Shown: positions 43,035 through 55,326, numbered from the stretch's first letter. The stretch is 64,000 nt of DNA from Isoetes taiwanensis (GCA_021234155.1 JAJEKV010000002.1:23510942-23574941); one strand, 5' to 3'. Notes: a model not told the origin generated them from the letters alone. Numbers and translations: made by a program.

Positions 43035-44327
43035 TCAACCACGCTGTTTTGACTTCTGGAATAGGGCTTCCTGACAATGTGGGTCCAGCCACTCTCGAGC
43101 ACCTCCTCTTGGAGAAGCTTCAGTTAGTTTGCTACCCATAAGGTCTCGTAGTACTTCAACTTTATTTTCCCTTCCAAGAGAAGTGTTCCTGTTATCTGCA
43201 TCTTTTATTTTCTGCTTGAGCCGCTGCTTTTTTCCTGAGGACTGCACTTCGTGCTGCTTCACCTGAGCTGGCTTTGCCCCATGTGGACCCAAATATATGT
43301 TCTCACTCTTGGTGATTGTTGTCTGTATTGAAAAGAAGAGAGCCACAACAGTGCAAACACAGCTGTTAAAATATTAAAGCACATTAAGTTCAAATAACAC
43401 TCGATTTGCAAAAGCCAACAGCTTATTAACATAACATCCATTTAAAAACGTGAGGATTTGCTTCAGCAGTACAAACCACAAAGTTGCTTATAGTAGACAA
43501 ATATGATTGTATCAACAGAATGTATCCTACTCTAGAGAAGCAAAGCAATGCATCTATGCAAATTGTCATGCTCTCACTTTTCAATATGATAACAAAAGAA
43601 GCAAAGATGGCAGAAAAGAGAAACAGCAGAAAGTAAGAAAAATAATTACTTTCTGAATGGCAGGCTTTAAAGTTTCTGTCTGCAGAAGTTTCTCCCTTTG
43701 GCCAGATGCTTTATTTGCATTTAGGCTTGGAATCTCAAAGCCCTCGGCATCTGTAAAACACATGTATAAATATATGGCAAATAGCAATTACAATGCAAAC
43801 CAATGCATTATGCAAAACAATGCAAAAACTTTAAAGGAACAAGGGGAAAAAACAAATCTACATCAATATTCTAATAACAGGCTATTCAAAACCACTGCTC
43901 CAGTTTCAATTCAGCAGTTTATGTTGTATTGAGAAATGTGCCACAACTCTGTGCATACCATGACCACTTGCATCACGACAGCCTTCTTCTAGCTAATGCC
44001 TAACCATTTTGAAGATACATGTTACAGTGCAAGCTATTTGTATGTCAAACTATACTTTGAACATAACTAAAATGTCCACATTCAAAAAGCCATTCAATAT
44101 TGAATATTGAATTTCTAAGTTATATCAGTAGGATGGAAGTGGCAACTGAACATTATGCTGAGATGTTGGGCTGGAAATCCTGTATATTCAATAACACTAC
44201 AAAGGCATAATAAAAACACATGGGGGCAAACTGAAAGCTAGAAAAACTTACCCCATTCTTCTTCAGCTTCCACTTCAACTTCTTCAACTTCAGCAGGTGC
44301 AGGGGGGGCAGCAGCCTCCAAGTCCAT
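43035..44327 (-). CDS. Conserved plant protein of unknown function, three exons, intact
   Basis: Exon 1 44327-44252, exon 2 43750-43650, exon 3 43322-43035, joined by introns with GTAAGT and GTAATT donors and CTGTAG-like/ACAG acceptors; phases 1 and 0 keep one frame. The product is 154 residues, starting MDLEAAAPPAPAEVEEVEV. Exon 2 reads DAEGFEIPSLNANK; exon 3 reads TTITKSENIYLGPHGAKPAQ, then KKQRLKQKIKDADNRNTSLG, RENKVEVLRDLMG and the C-terminal REWLDPHCQEALFQK. The exon-3 motifs (SENIYLGPHG, KQKLKEADRR, GRENKVENLRELVG, WLDPHC) are ones I recall from a small plant family without known function. The acidic N-terminus and basic middle suggest a cytosolic or nuclear regulatory protein; that is inference. 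It is the best candidate for an expressed host gene in the window. Confidence 0.75.
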
Positions 44328-45600
44328 ATCGAAGGCCAACGACACCGCAGCTCATGGAGAGCAGGTGATAGACGGATGTAAGCGACTCAAATCTGGATCA
44401 AAATATGCTCAAAAAGAAACCCTAAAAACGCAGAGAAAGCGATGGCATGTTAAGCTAATACGTAAAACGATTTACGACAGAAACAAAACGGAAGGGAGAA
44501 GGTGGAACTTACGGCGACTATGGCAGCAGACGGATAGCCGAGGCGATGGCTAGTTATGCCGCCCATGCCCACGCACAAAAGGAACGAACTCCATTTTTTT
44601 ACGTACGGAAACGGACTGTCCCCGCAGATACTTTGCTGTACGGACTCTGATCTGAGGAAAAGCTAAAATAATGCAAGGGAATCTTCTTCCTTCCCCGCTC
44701 ATATTTCACATTCAAATCCAAAGGTCTTTTCTTTTCTAGCACTCAACATTTTCCTATTGTTAAATGCATGTTAACTAGACATTTCTGCTAGATTTTTCTG
44801 CACAATGTTTGAGAATTTGAAATTAGGTCTAAGATTTCAAACCAACAGTGAATCCAAGATATTTGGTTTTTCCCATGTCTATAATACGCCAAATATCATG
44901 ACATAAATGATATATGTGAGATTGCTCCCTTGTGGGGTTTTTCTTCTATTCGCTTGTTTTGTTTTGTTCTGATGTATGATTGCCGCAGTTCATTTTCAAT
45001 CATAATATTATTGCAGATGTAGGGCACTATCTTAGGTTGTTATTCGAAGAACTTTATACCTCAAATATATTTTAGTGGTGCAAAAGGTATATGTGCACAA
45101 CTTTCTATTAATTAGCTAGTTAGTTATTTTATACGTATATTTTGTGTGATGTGTTAATGTGTATCTCTAGATTGCGCATATATCAGACGATCTCATTCCA
45201 CGATCGCATATATAACAGGAGCTGGAGCTGGAGCTGGGATATCATCTGCAACATGGATGGAGCTGGGATATCATCTGCAACATGGATAGACTCTGGGATA
45301 TGAACTGAAACAGAGACAATAATAAGATCAGGACATGGAGCAGGAACAAGGACTGTAACATAGACAAGAGTAGGATTAGCAACCAACAGTACTGCATGGA
45401 CTAGAGTGGATGCTGGTATAGAGGCAAGAACTGCAAACGAATTGGGACCAGAGCTATAACTGATAAACAGGAACGATCTAAAGTGTCAATCGATTTGTGG
45501 ATTATGCAGCTCAAGCCAAGGGAAACCGAAGCTACTGGCAAATGTGAACTAGCAATGAGATTGAAGAAAACGCTACAAAAAGCTCCCTCGAATAAAAAGG
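44328..45600. other. 5' flank of the conserved gene and intergenic DNA
   Basis: 44328-44560 is probably the gene's leader and promoter; no TATA box stands out. From 44580 the sequence is AT-rich. A tandem duplication of a ~33-bp unit (GGAGCTGGGATATCATCTGC then AACATGGAT) lies at 45227-45290, preceded by GAGCTG triplicates. Confidence 0.4.
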
Positions 45601-46335
45601 TGTGGTATATTTTGTGACTACATCTAAGGAGATCTCACGTCCATTATCGCACCAACAGATTCAGGATACTTGAGCCTGATTCTAGAGATGGCATACTTAG
45701 AAGCAAACACACTATCCATACTAACTTTATCAGAAAGAATAAACCCTTTGTCAAATGTGGAAGGAGCTTGATTGGCCACATGTCGAGAGACTCCTACTAC
45801 TCGCACTGGCCCCTGAAGTTTCCCAGCCTAAAGTTCACTTAATAGGGCACCCTCAAGCAATGTGTCCGGTCCCACCGCAATGACGGCATAAATTAGTTTC
45901 CTTTCGACGCTGCTTTTCTATTACACATATAAGAGGCCCCGAACAACAGTGTGATCAATCTGCATAGGCTCAGGCTTGGACCCATTGACTCTATAAGTGG
46001 AACGGGGACGTAATAGCTACAAGAAAGGCATGATTGGAAGATCTGACTATGTCTTTCTTGCTTACCTTCGAAGAGCTGGTTATTATAATAAACTGCAAAT
46101 ATTATGCTTCATCTAATGTTCTGGAATCCTCCATTATATCCTCGTAAAGCCCCATTTGAAAACAATCTCGACGGGCTGCACCCTCCCAGGCCATGTCTAT
46201 AGCAATCTGACAGCACTCTGACCATAATGAGAATCCTGCCTGAGCTTGCCAAGCTTGGTAACTCCTGTGCACTGCTTGATCAGTATCTTCGAAATATGTT
46301 TCAAGCTCAGCAACAAAAACAGTTAAAAGCACAAT
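45600..46335 (-). pseudogene. Retrotransposon gag remnant with CCHC knuckle
   Basis: The minus strand at 46332-46102 reads VAELETYFEDTDQAVHRSYQ, AIDMAWEGAARRDCFQMGLY, EDIMEDSRTLDEA, resembling the capsid C-half of plant gag. At about 45893-45850 a zinc knuckle CRHCGGTGHIA-stop-GC appears. At 45806-45624 a protease-like region reads HVANQAPSTFDKGFILSDKV and SVGAIMDVRSP. Stops and frame changes throughout. No LTR found. Confidence 0.55.
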
Positions 46336-46980
46336 TTAATTAATTAGAGAATTTTGGAATTCTCGTTTAGCATGAAATAGGTTCTTGGGTGTCTATAAAA
46401 CACCGCAAATGGTTGCAGCGGAGTAAAAGTTGACGTTTTTTCCGCTGCTTTTTGGGCACAAACAGCGACGTATCCGACTTGGACATGTATAAGGCTATCC
46501 CAAGCTCCTTCGCGAGCAAGAGCGGTCCACGGGAAAGAGTGAAAACACTCAGCAGGATCGCCACGGCGAAGATTTGAAGCTGCCTAGGCAGCCCATGGAT
46601 GTAATATTACAATTCCGTTAAGCTCTTCACATGGATAAAAAGAATTGAAAGTGATAATGAGGATCGCGGTGGCGAACATTGTGAGTTGTCGTGTGAAGGA
46701 ATGTTTAGACAAAATAACTGAAATAGTAAACTCAAAGCATTGTAATTTGTATTCCTCAAACATTTCAATGTACATTCCTTTGCCATATGGGCAGAAATTA
46801 GTCCATCTGGGTTTCCGATACTGTCTCAGGTACAACACCGAGCTCAGCAGCTATCCTAGCTACATGTTCCTGTCCCCTTTGTAAAACATCTTCTGTGTCC
46901 ATCTCAGTGTATCATGTTTTATCTGGTATTTCTACAGACATAACCTGCGCAAGGAGTTGGACATGTGGATCCGGTCCTTC
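46336..46980. other. Spacer carrying two GATCGC-type repeats
   Basis: Contains AGGATCGCCACGGCGAAGA (46554-46572) and AGGATCGCGGTGGCGAACA (46660-46678), related to the cluster at 50435-52170. Short unidentified ORFs only. Confidence 0.4.
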
Positions 46981-46984
46981 AGTG

Positions 46985-47320
46985 TCAGTATCCATGGGGG
47001 TCCCTTCGACATCTGCGCCACTCGCTTTCGGACATGCGATATCGGGTGCATGGAAGAGTTTGCTTTTTTCTTTTTTGGAACTCGATGCTTTTGTGTGCCG
47101 ATGGCTCACCCTCTTGATCCGCGGGGTCCTCGACCATACCTACGTATTCAAACTTCGACCACTTTGTCAAAAAAGGCATGTAGGCATCAATTTTTTCATT
47201 TAAAGCCCCTAATTTTTGAAACACGGGCTCCACCGCAGTAATACCTTTCTCAGTAGCCTCCAGAAGTCTTTTCGTTTCCTGCATTCTTTCCTCGTAGCTT
47301 TTCTCATCCATTTGATCCAA
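46985..47320 (-). other. ORF of unknown function, lysine/glutamate-rich
   Basis: 112-codon open frame reading MDEKSYEERMQETKRLLEA, FQKLGALNEKIDAYMPFLT, ending in a basic tract. The N-terminal part looks helical. It lies just downstream, on the same strand, of the ORF at 47381-47887, and the spacer frame is open in part, so both may belong to one broken or spliced gene. Confidence 0.35.
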
Positions 47321-47380
47321 GATTGAATCGATGTTAGATATATCGTTCGTTGGGTAATGTTTAAATTGATCGCATGAGGA

Positions 47381-47887
47381 TCATTCTCGCTCTCGCCTTA
47401 TCCTCATCATCTGTCTCCCCAAATACTGTCCGACCATTTTTCGAAGCTTATCCAAGAAAGCCCTCGAATCGGCACACTTTACCCCGGCTTTCGAGAAAGC
47501 AATACTCTTCTTTCCCTGCGATGGCGACGAAGCGATTACTGGCGAGAAGAAATCAAGAACACAACCATCCTTCGGCACAAGCATGTCAACCAGGTAGTAG
47601 GAATATGATGTCTTCAACTGGCACTTCATCACGTGGTCACCTTCCATTCCGACAAACTTGTACCTGGGTTTACCCGTGAAATATAATCGCCATTTCTTCT
47701 TCATTTTCTCATCAATTATCTTCGTCACCACCGGCGGGCATTGGTGGCAAGGGGCGTCTTCGTGGTGCGGCTCACGTGTCAAACGAAGCTCCAGCTCCGG
47801 CATTATCGCGTTCATCCTGGAGTCGCTTCTGTTAATGCACATATGGGTGATGTAATACTGATATTCCTTCACCCTTTTCTTGTTCAC
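47381..47887 (-). other. ORF of unknown function, 168 codons
   Basis: Open frame with MNKKRVKEYQYYITHMCINR, LRLTREPHHEDAPCHQCPPV, WRLYFTGKPRYKFVGMEGD, YYLVDMLVPKDGCVL, KAGVKCADSRAFLDKLRKM. Composition is protein-like, with a possible Cys/His cluster (HHEDAPCHQC). No family recognised. It is on the same strand as 48249-48753 and probably part of the same transcription unit. Confidence 0.4.
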
Positions 47888-48248
47888 CCATCCCGCTCGT
47901 CATATGTACCTACGTAAATATGGGACCCGCCTTTGAATCTGTTTTTTTATCGCAAGCAATCGGCAAATTCGCGCAGACCGCATCGTAATGACAAGGTGAT
48001 AAATATTAGCGATTGTCATCTTTGGATATTCTTGTGAAGAGTTCCATATATTTCTTGCACGCCCATAATGAGAGAATCCTCTAAAGTCTATGAACACCAT
48101 AGTTGCATTCTCGCATTAATCGGAGTGGAGGTGGGAATCCCTTCCTTTGTTACAAAGATGCACAACATTTTTCTTCTCCTTGATCTTCATAGCCTCTTCA
48201 GGTTTCAAAATCGATCTAATGGGTTCTAGAAATGCACGGGCAAATTAC

Positions 48249-48753
48249 CCACAACATGCTCCTTATTGTAATTTGCTTTCACGCACTCAGATCCCAATCG
48301 GATATATCCGAATCCGCCGTTCGCGAAAGGCGGGGAAAGTCGAAAAGCAACTCCTCCCAAAATGTGTAATCTTTTACGGCGGCGTGGATGCATTATGACA
48401 AAATCTCTTCCGCATGAAGGTCGGGCTTCTAATATCAATGGCGCTGGGGCAATTAAACCCGCCATGATATCCGCTTTGCACCTTAACGTATGTCTTTCCT
48501 TCCAAAATCTCATCGAAGTCGAGAAGCCTCTCAAGATTAGACATGCCTCAAGGTATCTTAACCAGGTTTTGTTGAAGAAGTCCTTCGAGGGCTTATCAGG
48601 AAAATCTCCATGCTCATTACAAATCTTCTTGTTGACCCATCTGTTGGCCACTTCCATTAACTTTCTGAACACCCGCTCCTCCATAAAAATAAATTGCTTC
48701 TCGCCCTTTAGCTCCTTCACCTTCAACGTTGTGGTAGCTATCTCGTGGAAGTC
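48249..48753 (-). other. Exon-like ORF of unknown function
   Basis: Preceded by a TTTGTAG acceptor (start about 48753, reading DFHEIATTTLKVKELKGEKQ) and ending near a GTAATT donor at 48248. It contains FMEERVFRKLMEVANRWVNK, KTWLRYLEACLILRGF, MRFWKERHTLR and FANGGFGYIRLGSEC. Open over about 168 codons. Not recognised. Exon-like borders suggest a spliced gene or a transposon ORF with introns. Confidence 0.4.
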
Positions 48754-49229
48754 CTACAAAACAAATGGTTAGGGGAAATCGCGCCGCGATGTCTTTGAGC
48801 AAAGATAATAAAAATACCTTCCATGATGAGGTGGTGGCAGTACCAATGGGACCTTGAGGAGGACAACCATACGCTTTATGTTGATGCCGTAGCTGTTGAA
48901 GCTTCTCTAACAATGGCTCTCTATATACAAGTGTTAGCGATAACTTCATTGCATCGAATGCTCAACTCAATATATTCTCTATCCGTCAAGTTTCAAGTTA
49001 AGCACTCTTGTTCTTCTCCTCAGCGTAGGCTTTAGCAAACTCCATCTGGCCGTTCACGTTCTCCAACAAGACAAAGATAGCGCTTGAGTGCACATATACC
49101 GTGGTTACCGGATATTATCCAAAATTTCTTGCCCTTCAAGTCATCCCTCGTACTCCATGTGATCTTTTTCCGAAATAATGTGCACTTGTAAGTTAGACGA
49201 CCACAAACCGAAATCATGAACAATAACAA

Positions 49230-50430
49230 TCACCGGTAATGGGGTCGAAGGGGACAACATCTACGGTGTGAGCACCTCCGTAGGATACGCCTTGAAACTC
49301 TTCACGAAAGTGTCTCCGACGCGTGGTCGTTTGAACGCATTCGATGCGTGAGGTTAGCGGGCCGGTTCGCAATCGAATATTGAAACCTTCATAAACCGGT
49401 TCACACCAAGCGGGTAGAACCGTTTGAATTGTTCAAGCTTACGTGCGTTTGTTCTCGCCAATTGCGTTCTTCTTCGAGATTGAATTTGAGGTCCGGTCGG
49501 CAGTTCGGGAAGCAATAGGAAATGCTAGCCTCTTGGGACGATGCAAAGACACGAGACGGAAGAAGGGGTGTTGGAAGAAGAAGGTTCTCAAGGCTATCTC
49601 AAGTATTGAGTTTATGGAGGTTGATTCTCAACTTTGGGATGGTAGAATCTTTAGGCACGATGGGGGAGCACAAATAGCCGAGGTTGAGCGGGGATCTATA
49701 ATAGCAGATGGTTGGGCAAAGGGAAACAGGCTCCACGAAGAGGGCTATGGGTTCGGTGGACACCTACGCTATAGATACTGGGCTTCACATGTTTTTCTTC
49801 GCTGAGCCCTTAACCAATTCGTGTCCATTACAGAAGGCATCTTCTCATCTCGTTTAGCTTTCAGTGCAATGCTAGGTGGTTTCTTATCTGCCTGCAAACC
49901 TTTTCTGCATGTCGAGAAGCCAGACAATATATCCCTATTGCCCGTTATTCCGCATGCAGACGTAGAGATTCATAGGATCGGCAGCGGTACCCACCAGTAT
50001 CCTTTCGCGACTGGTGGGAACATTCTTTCCAGTGGGTCAGCTTTGTTTAACTTGCTAGCGCCATGAGCGAGGGGATCATAGTTTGTCCATTTAAGGACAT
50101 ACTCAATGAATCGCGCAAATTGCGGTGTCCTCTACGCTGCATATAATAGCGTCTTGGACATTGTTTTTGTTCCTTCCCACATAGCGATTGCAATTCCTAT
50201 CTGGCAGCGTATGTCATCGGCTTTCTTGCCCGCCCCCGAGGAACAAGCAGAGGTCTTTACGGCGGTCGCCTTTCGTCTGTGGAATTGCCTGTGCAATTTC
50301 TATACACCACTTTCTTTCATTTGAAGGTGTGATGATCTTATTGGGTTCAACGTCTGGGCCGCGAAACAAATCCGAGCCGCAAGTAAGAAGTGGGTCAAGA
50401 TTCCCTAATGCACAAGTTCTTCCAGAATAT
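49230..50430. other. Spacer with weak plus-strand coding potential
   Basis: A 120-codon plus-strand frame (49443-49805; LRRKK-like basic stretch and FMEVDSQLWDGRIFRHDGG) is open but unrecognised. The rest is short ORFs. Confidence 0.3.
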
Positions 50431-50434
50431 CGCC

Positions 50435-50750
50435 AGGATCGCGGGGCCGCGATCTTCAAGAGAGTTTAGGACGATCGCGACCGCGATCCTCATGAGTGAT
50501 TCGTAAGATCGCAATGCCACAGTGGTGAGTCAAGAAGATCGCCCGCGATGTTGTTGACCACTCAAACATCGCCGCCGCCGCTATCGAAAGCAATCAGCAG
50601 GATCGCGACGCGATCCGTCCGACGATTTCAGCAGGATCGCGGTCGCGATCCTGTTGAGTTCCAGACCTTCTAATGACTACATTACGAAAAGGTGAAGAGT
50701 CTAATTGAACATGCATTATCGAAAGAAATCGCGCCCGTGATCTTCTTGAG
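50435..50750. repeat. Cluster of palindromic GATCGC 26-mers (proximal)
   Basis: Copies at about 50435, 50471, 50505, 50535, 50566, 50599, 50633 and 50726. The best are AGGATCGCGGGGCCGCGATC, ACGATCGCGACCGCGATCC and AGGATCGCGGTCGCGATCC. Consensus: AGGATCGC, 2-4 variable bases, GCGATC, then TTNNTGAG. The core is a palindrome; the TTNNTGAG flank gives it direction. Confidence 0.75.
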
Positions 50751-51860
50751 CTGAGGGGGTTGGAACTAACCTTCTCTGAGGTGGGCTTTTGGTGCCATGG
50801 ATCGCGGCGCTGGAAGCTAAAAACGGGTTGATTTCGACCGCGGGTGGAAGGCGCCGGAGGAGGCTAAGGCGCTGGGAATCATGGAAGGCGCCGCCGAAAT
50901 CGGCCGGGCGGAATGAAAGTCCAAGGGATCGCGAGAATAAATACTGGTCGGGGAAGCCGGATTAATTTAATCCGGCACGTTCGGGACCTAACACGCCATA
51001 AATGGCAGCCATTAATACGGCCGGCTTTCATAAATACCCACCATTAATGCAGCCGCCCATATTAATGGATACACAACAACTTTATTGTAAACGTGGCATT
51101 CTCCGGACAAGAGGTACTTCTGGTCGTGCACCTCCAAATTCAAAAAGTGTACGTAATAAAGGCCCTACGGAACCATAATTAAGATGCCTCTGGAGCGAGG
51201 TTGAAGGCCTGAAAGAGACAACTGATTTCAAATTTTAAACCTGAATTTCGCTCACCGATGAAGAGGGGGATTTCCGATTTGTAATCGCTGTGGTGTTCGG
51301 AAGGCTCGTTCTTCTCGCCGAAATTTCGTTGGGTTTTGGAGCCGCCGACCGTTTCATCGGGCTATAATGCTAATCTTGAAGGCGCTCGCCTACTTTAAGC
51401 TACCGGGGTACAAAATCCTGATGCCTTACTGTCTATCCAGCTAGAAGTTGTCGAATTCAGGAGAGATTTTCGATTTGTTGTTTATGTATAGGTTATAATA
51501 GTGCCCTCACAACCATAACAACATATGCACCATCTCTTTCTTGGTATATGCTGTTCAGGGATCTGTATAATCTGGTTAGCGAGGCCCAATTGAATTGTTT
51601 ATTTCTCGGACTAATTGATAGTGAGGGAATATCGCGGTAACATAATGGTTCTGCTAATGGTAGTGCTAATGGTTTTGCTCCCAGCTGTTCAATTCACGAC
51701 AGATCTCCATTTTAATTAACTGACAGGCAATTTTCGTTGTGGAAATAACAGCTGCAATTAATATTCACATAGACATTTGATTTGCGAGACTTACTCAAGC
51801 ATCTATTTTTTGCTCAGTTCGACCGGAGCATAGCAGTTATATAGCGACGCGAGATTACTT
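50751..51860. other. Noncoding spacer between the two repeat clusters
   Basis: G/C-rich around 50800-50900 (GGCGCCGGAGGAGGC) and AT-rich later. No gene recognised. If the flanking genes form one unit, this is the intergenic region between divergent genes. Confidence 0.35.
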
Positions 51861-51867
51861 CGAATTA

Positions 51868-52170
51868 ATCGCGATTGCGATCTTGTCGAGGTAAGTCTAG
51901 TAGATAGGTGGTTTTTAAATGGTTAGTTAGATTAGACAAAGTTTCTAGGTAGATTTGAAGGATTGAAGGTCCACCATAGAGGTCGGATGGATCGCCGTCG
52001 CGATCTCCCTACTGTCGATTGTCTTGTGCTTCGCCATTTATACCCATGTGTTCAAGAGAATCGCCTTCGCGATCTTCCCGAGGTATTATGTCGCCCCTTT
52101 GGGTCTTTGAGTACCGCGTGCATTTTTCTTCTAATGAGGTCCAACAAGCATCGCCATCGCGATGTTGACG
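51868..52170. repeat. Cluster of palindromic GATCGC 26-mers (distal)
   Basis: Copies at about 51866 (AATCGCGATTGCGATCTTG), 51989 (GGATCGCCGTCGCGATCTC), 52057 (GAATCGCCTTCGCGATCTTC) and 52148 (GCATCGCCATCGCGATGTTG). The same orientation of the TTNNYGAG flank is kept in most. They lie directly upstream of the DUF7869-type gene. Confidence 0.7.
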
Positions 52171-52742
52171 AAAGCAAATGTTGACTTTATTCGGGATGGA
52201 AGCTCTACGATCTTTCTACCGTTGGGGAAGAAGGTGGCTGAGGGCGAGTGCATAACTTCAAAAATCACCACAACGCCCCGTGCCGCATTTTAATTGATAG
52301 TAGTTTCTCTAGTCGTTGTCTTTGATGGGGCGATACCACCGCCGCTTTCGTAAGCGGAATTGAACCACCTAGAGGAGGGTTGGTAGCTTCATTCTTTGGT
52401 CCAAAAGCGGCGCTCATGATGAAATCACTCCAAAGACCGATGTTAGCACACCACCGGTCGATCAAACGGATAAATTGGCAAGTTCCAAAGAAACTCCCGC
52501 GGAAGGAAACAATGAACCAATTGAAATTGGGGGATTTGCGGGGATAAACTAGTGGAAAAGACATGTGAGTTATCGCGACGTCTTTGCTGCAAACCGGCTT
52601 ATGCTACAGGTGTCATCGCTTTGGGCAGATCCAAATGATGCCGATCCGACATGAAGTTGGGTGAAGCATGGATAGGGGTTTCTGTTATGAATTTGTTGCC
52701 AATGCCCGAGAAGATTACTATGCTCGCCGGGCTTGTGCGTAA

Positions 52743-55326
52743 ATGCCACGCATGCATGACTTGGTGAGATGGCCAATTGCATTGGTTCTCGTTGACAGTA
52801 TTCCAGTTTCTAGCCTAGTTACGGCCGTGAAGGAGACTGAGGTCGAGAAGGAAGCTTATGCCGTCAGGCCCGAGGCTGGAGTAACAAAAAAAAGACAGTA
52901 CCACATGGTGAACAGGAAGGCGAGAGGACGCTCGACCCCAAAAAAAGGTGAAAGGAAAACCACACCTGAAGCTATCTTGCAGTTCAGGTCCTCCATGTGC
53001 TGCTTGAAGAGATGTTGTGCTAATTTCACAGTTAAGGAGATATCCGCCATGAGGACCTTCTACTGGAACATGAAAAGCTCAGAACGTACGACTTTTGCGT
53101 ACAACATGCTAGATCTTTGTTCAGAGAATGGATGTGTGAAAAAGCTAATGCTGAACAACAGGGAAGTCTGTGTGAAGGCATGGCATAGTGCATACGGTAT
53201 ACCAGTTTCTACATTTTACAAATGGAGGAAGCTTTTTATGGAAGGGCACAGGATTGTGGAGCATGGAAACTCCGGGTCCATGAAGCCAAGGTCTCATACA
53301 CTAGCTGGAGGTGCTGTGCTATCTATGTACATAGATGAGAATGCTGAAACTATGCCACACCGCTCAAAGGTTACGAGTGGGGGAACTAGAGAAAATGTGA
53401 AGAGATTACCTTCCATCTTGACTAAAAAGGACATACATCAAGAGGTAGATATAACCGCCCACTTAGATGACAGAAAACATGTTTCTCAATCGCCCTTCTT
53501 GTCAACGTGGAAGGAGAACCACTCTGAGGTAGCAATCGCCAAAAGAATAGCATTTTCTAAGTGTAATACCTGTATTGTGATAAAGGAGAAACTTGCCAAG
53601 ACTAGAGATCCAAGAGAAAGAAGAGAGCTCGCCGTGGAAAGGAAATCTCACATGACAGCCCAACTTTCCTGCAGGAGTCTCTACTGGTCGTGGAGAGCTT
53701 TGTCTCATCGATCTCCTGAAAATGCCTTAACCATTATACATGATAAGATGGATCAGAATAAGACGATGGTTCCTCGTCTGGAGAAGCTAGCAAAATCTGT
53801 ATGGAGGGGTGAACGGTTGAAGGTGAGTCTCCATCGGGTGCTCTCATGCATGGGCATGGTGTAGGTGCTTTGGGCCACTTCTCATTTGGACCTCTGGCCA
53901 GATGATTCGAATTTTCATGTGGGATCTTTAAATCATACCTTGAAAACACTAGAGAATCAATCTGAGGACAACTGGGGTCATTTGAGAAATACAGATCATC
54001 AAGGGAGCTGCTGGGGTGGAGCAATTATGAACACGGAAGCCCTTAGGACAAAAATGGTGAATGGCACTAGAAATGATTTTATGCCTCCTATCAAGGGCCC
54101 TCTGATACCAAAGAAGTTGCCTAGGAGGCTTTACTTGCAGCTAGACAATTGCTCAGGACAAAACAAGAACATGTATCTTTTCTCTTACTTGTCATATTTG
54201 GTCTGGTTAGGTGTCTTCGATCAAAAGCAACTGCCGGGATTCATGATGGTTGGACACACCCACGATGACATAGATGCCCTCTTTGGAAACTACTCCACTC
54301 TGTTGAGAAGATCAGATGCATTGACTATTCCGGAGCTTATGCAACTCTTCAGGCAGTGTAGTTCAAAGTCTCCTACGCCCTACCTTGTGTCTGAGGTTCC
54401 CAACGGGAAAGAATTCGCGTGAAAGGTTTTATCCCCGATAAGAAGGACCATTTATGTGGTCATTTGGAACCTCTACTCTTCAAGTTCTGCATGAATGATG
54501 GATGGCCACTAATGTTCTACAAGATGAGGCCAGGGCATAGGGAGTGGCTACCTGAGAAGGGAATTAAAATGTGGAAGGAAGATGCCCAAGGCTTACCTAT
54601 GATTCCTAGAGGGTCACCTAAGGTCGTGCAGCCATATCAGAGCTTGACAGATATAGGTGCCTTGAGAGCTTCAATTGCCAAGTACATGATGCACTGGGCA
54701 GCTATTTCTAGAGCCGGCGATAACTCATGGTCTAACACATATATGAATGAAGTTATTGACTCTTTGGTCCACCTTGTTTGAAAGTGCTTGGGGACGTTTA
54801 GCCTGGTAGAACTGTCATTCATGATTTCTGGCCCAGCACGAGACAAACTGCATTAGAAGAACCCGACAACTTATTGGTGGATGAACACATTGGTGCATCT
54901 CATTATGTCGGGCCTTTCTCTGGTAGACCCAAGAACCCTGTTGAAATATTCGACCCCTACCAAGATGTGAAGAAAGGAATGCTCTTGCTGATCAGGCCAC
55001 ATGATAACTGCCCGACGTGGATGGCCTTTGCGGAAGAGGACCCAGTAGAGGACCCTAATCTCCCTCACTATGAAGAGGTGTTTGTTTCTTGGTTTGAGCC
55101 TGTTGCAAGAAAGGGTACCTCATATGCAATGCAGTATAGGGATTGCTGGAGCAAGAATTGGAGACCGAATCCTAATGACCCGCCACGCTACCAACATTTG
55201 AAAACGATAGACTATGGTTGGGCCGTGGGGACCAGGCCGTTGTCAGCGGTGATCCCCAGTAGTGTGGGGTCTCAGTTGCAAGAATTGGTGGCTAAAGAAG
55301 CTAACGATGAGGATGAGAACTCTTGA
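52743..55326 (+). pseudogene. DUF7869-type transposase/integrase-like gene, broken
   Basis: About 860 codons of coding sequence. The N-part has a lysine-rich tail and a possible zinc-binding segment (SSMCCLKRCCANF), then YGIPVSTFYKWRKLFMEG, which looks helix-turn-helix-like. The middle has CNTCIVIKEKLAKTRDPRER and IIHDKMDQNKTMVPRL (possible first catalytic Asp). Next come LYLQLDNCSGQNKN and GFMMVGHTHDDIDALFG, hallmarks of the DUF7869 family, an RNase H-fold group found in multi-copy proteins of plants and animals. The C-terminal part is WFEPVARKGTSYAMQYRDCW. Breaks: in-frame TAG at 53862-53864, a frame change at 54420 and another between 54781 and 54874. A disordered upstream segment (PPVDQTDKLASSKETPAEGN) may extend it to about 52330. 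Confidence 0.7.

Noticed and set aside
50435-50750. Bacterial contamination suggested by G/C-rich GATCGC repeats
   Set aside because: The flanks are AT-rich plant-like DNA and the motif also occurs at 46550-46680 and 51866-52170, within the same plant context.
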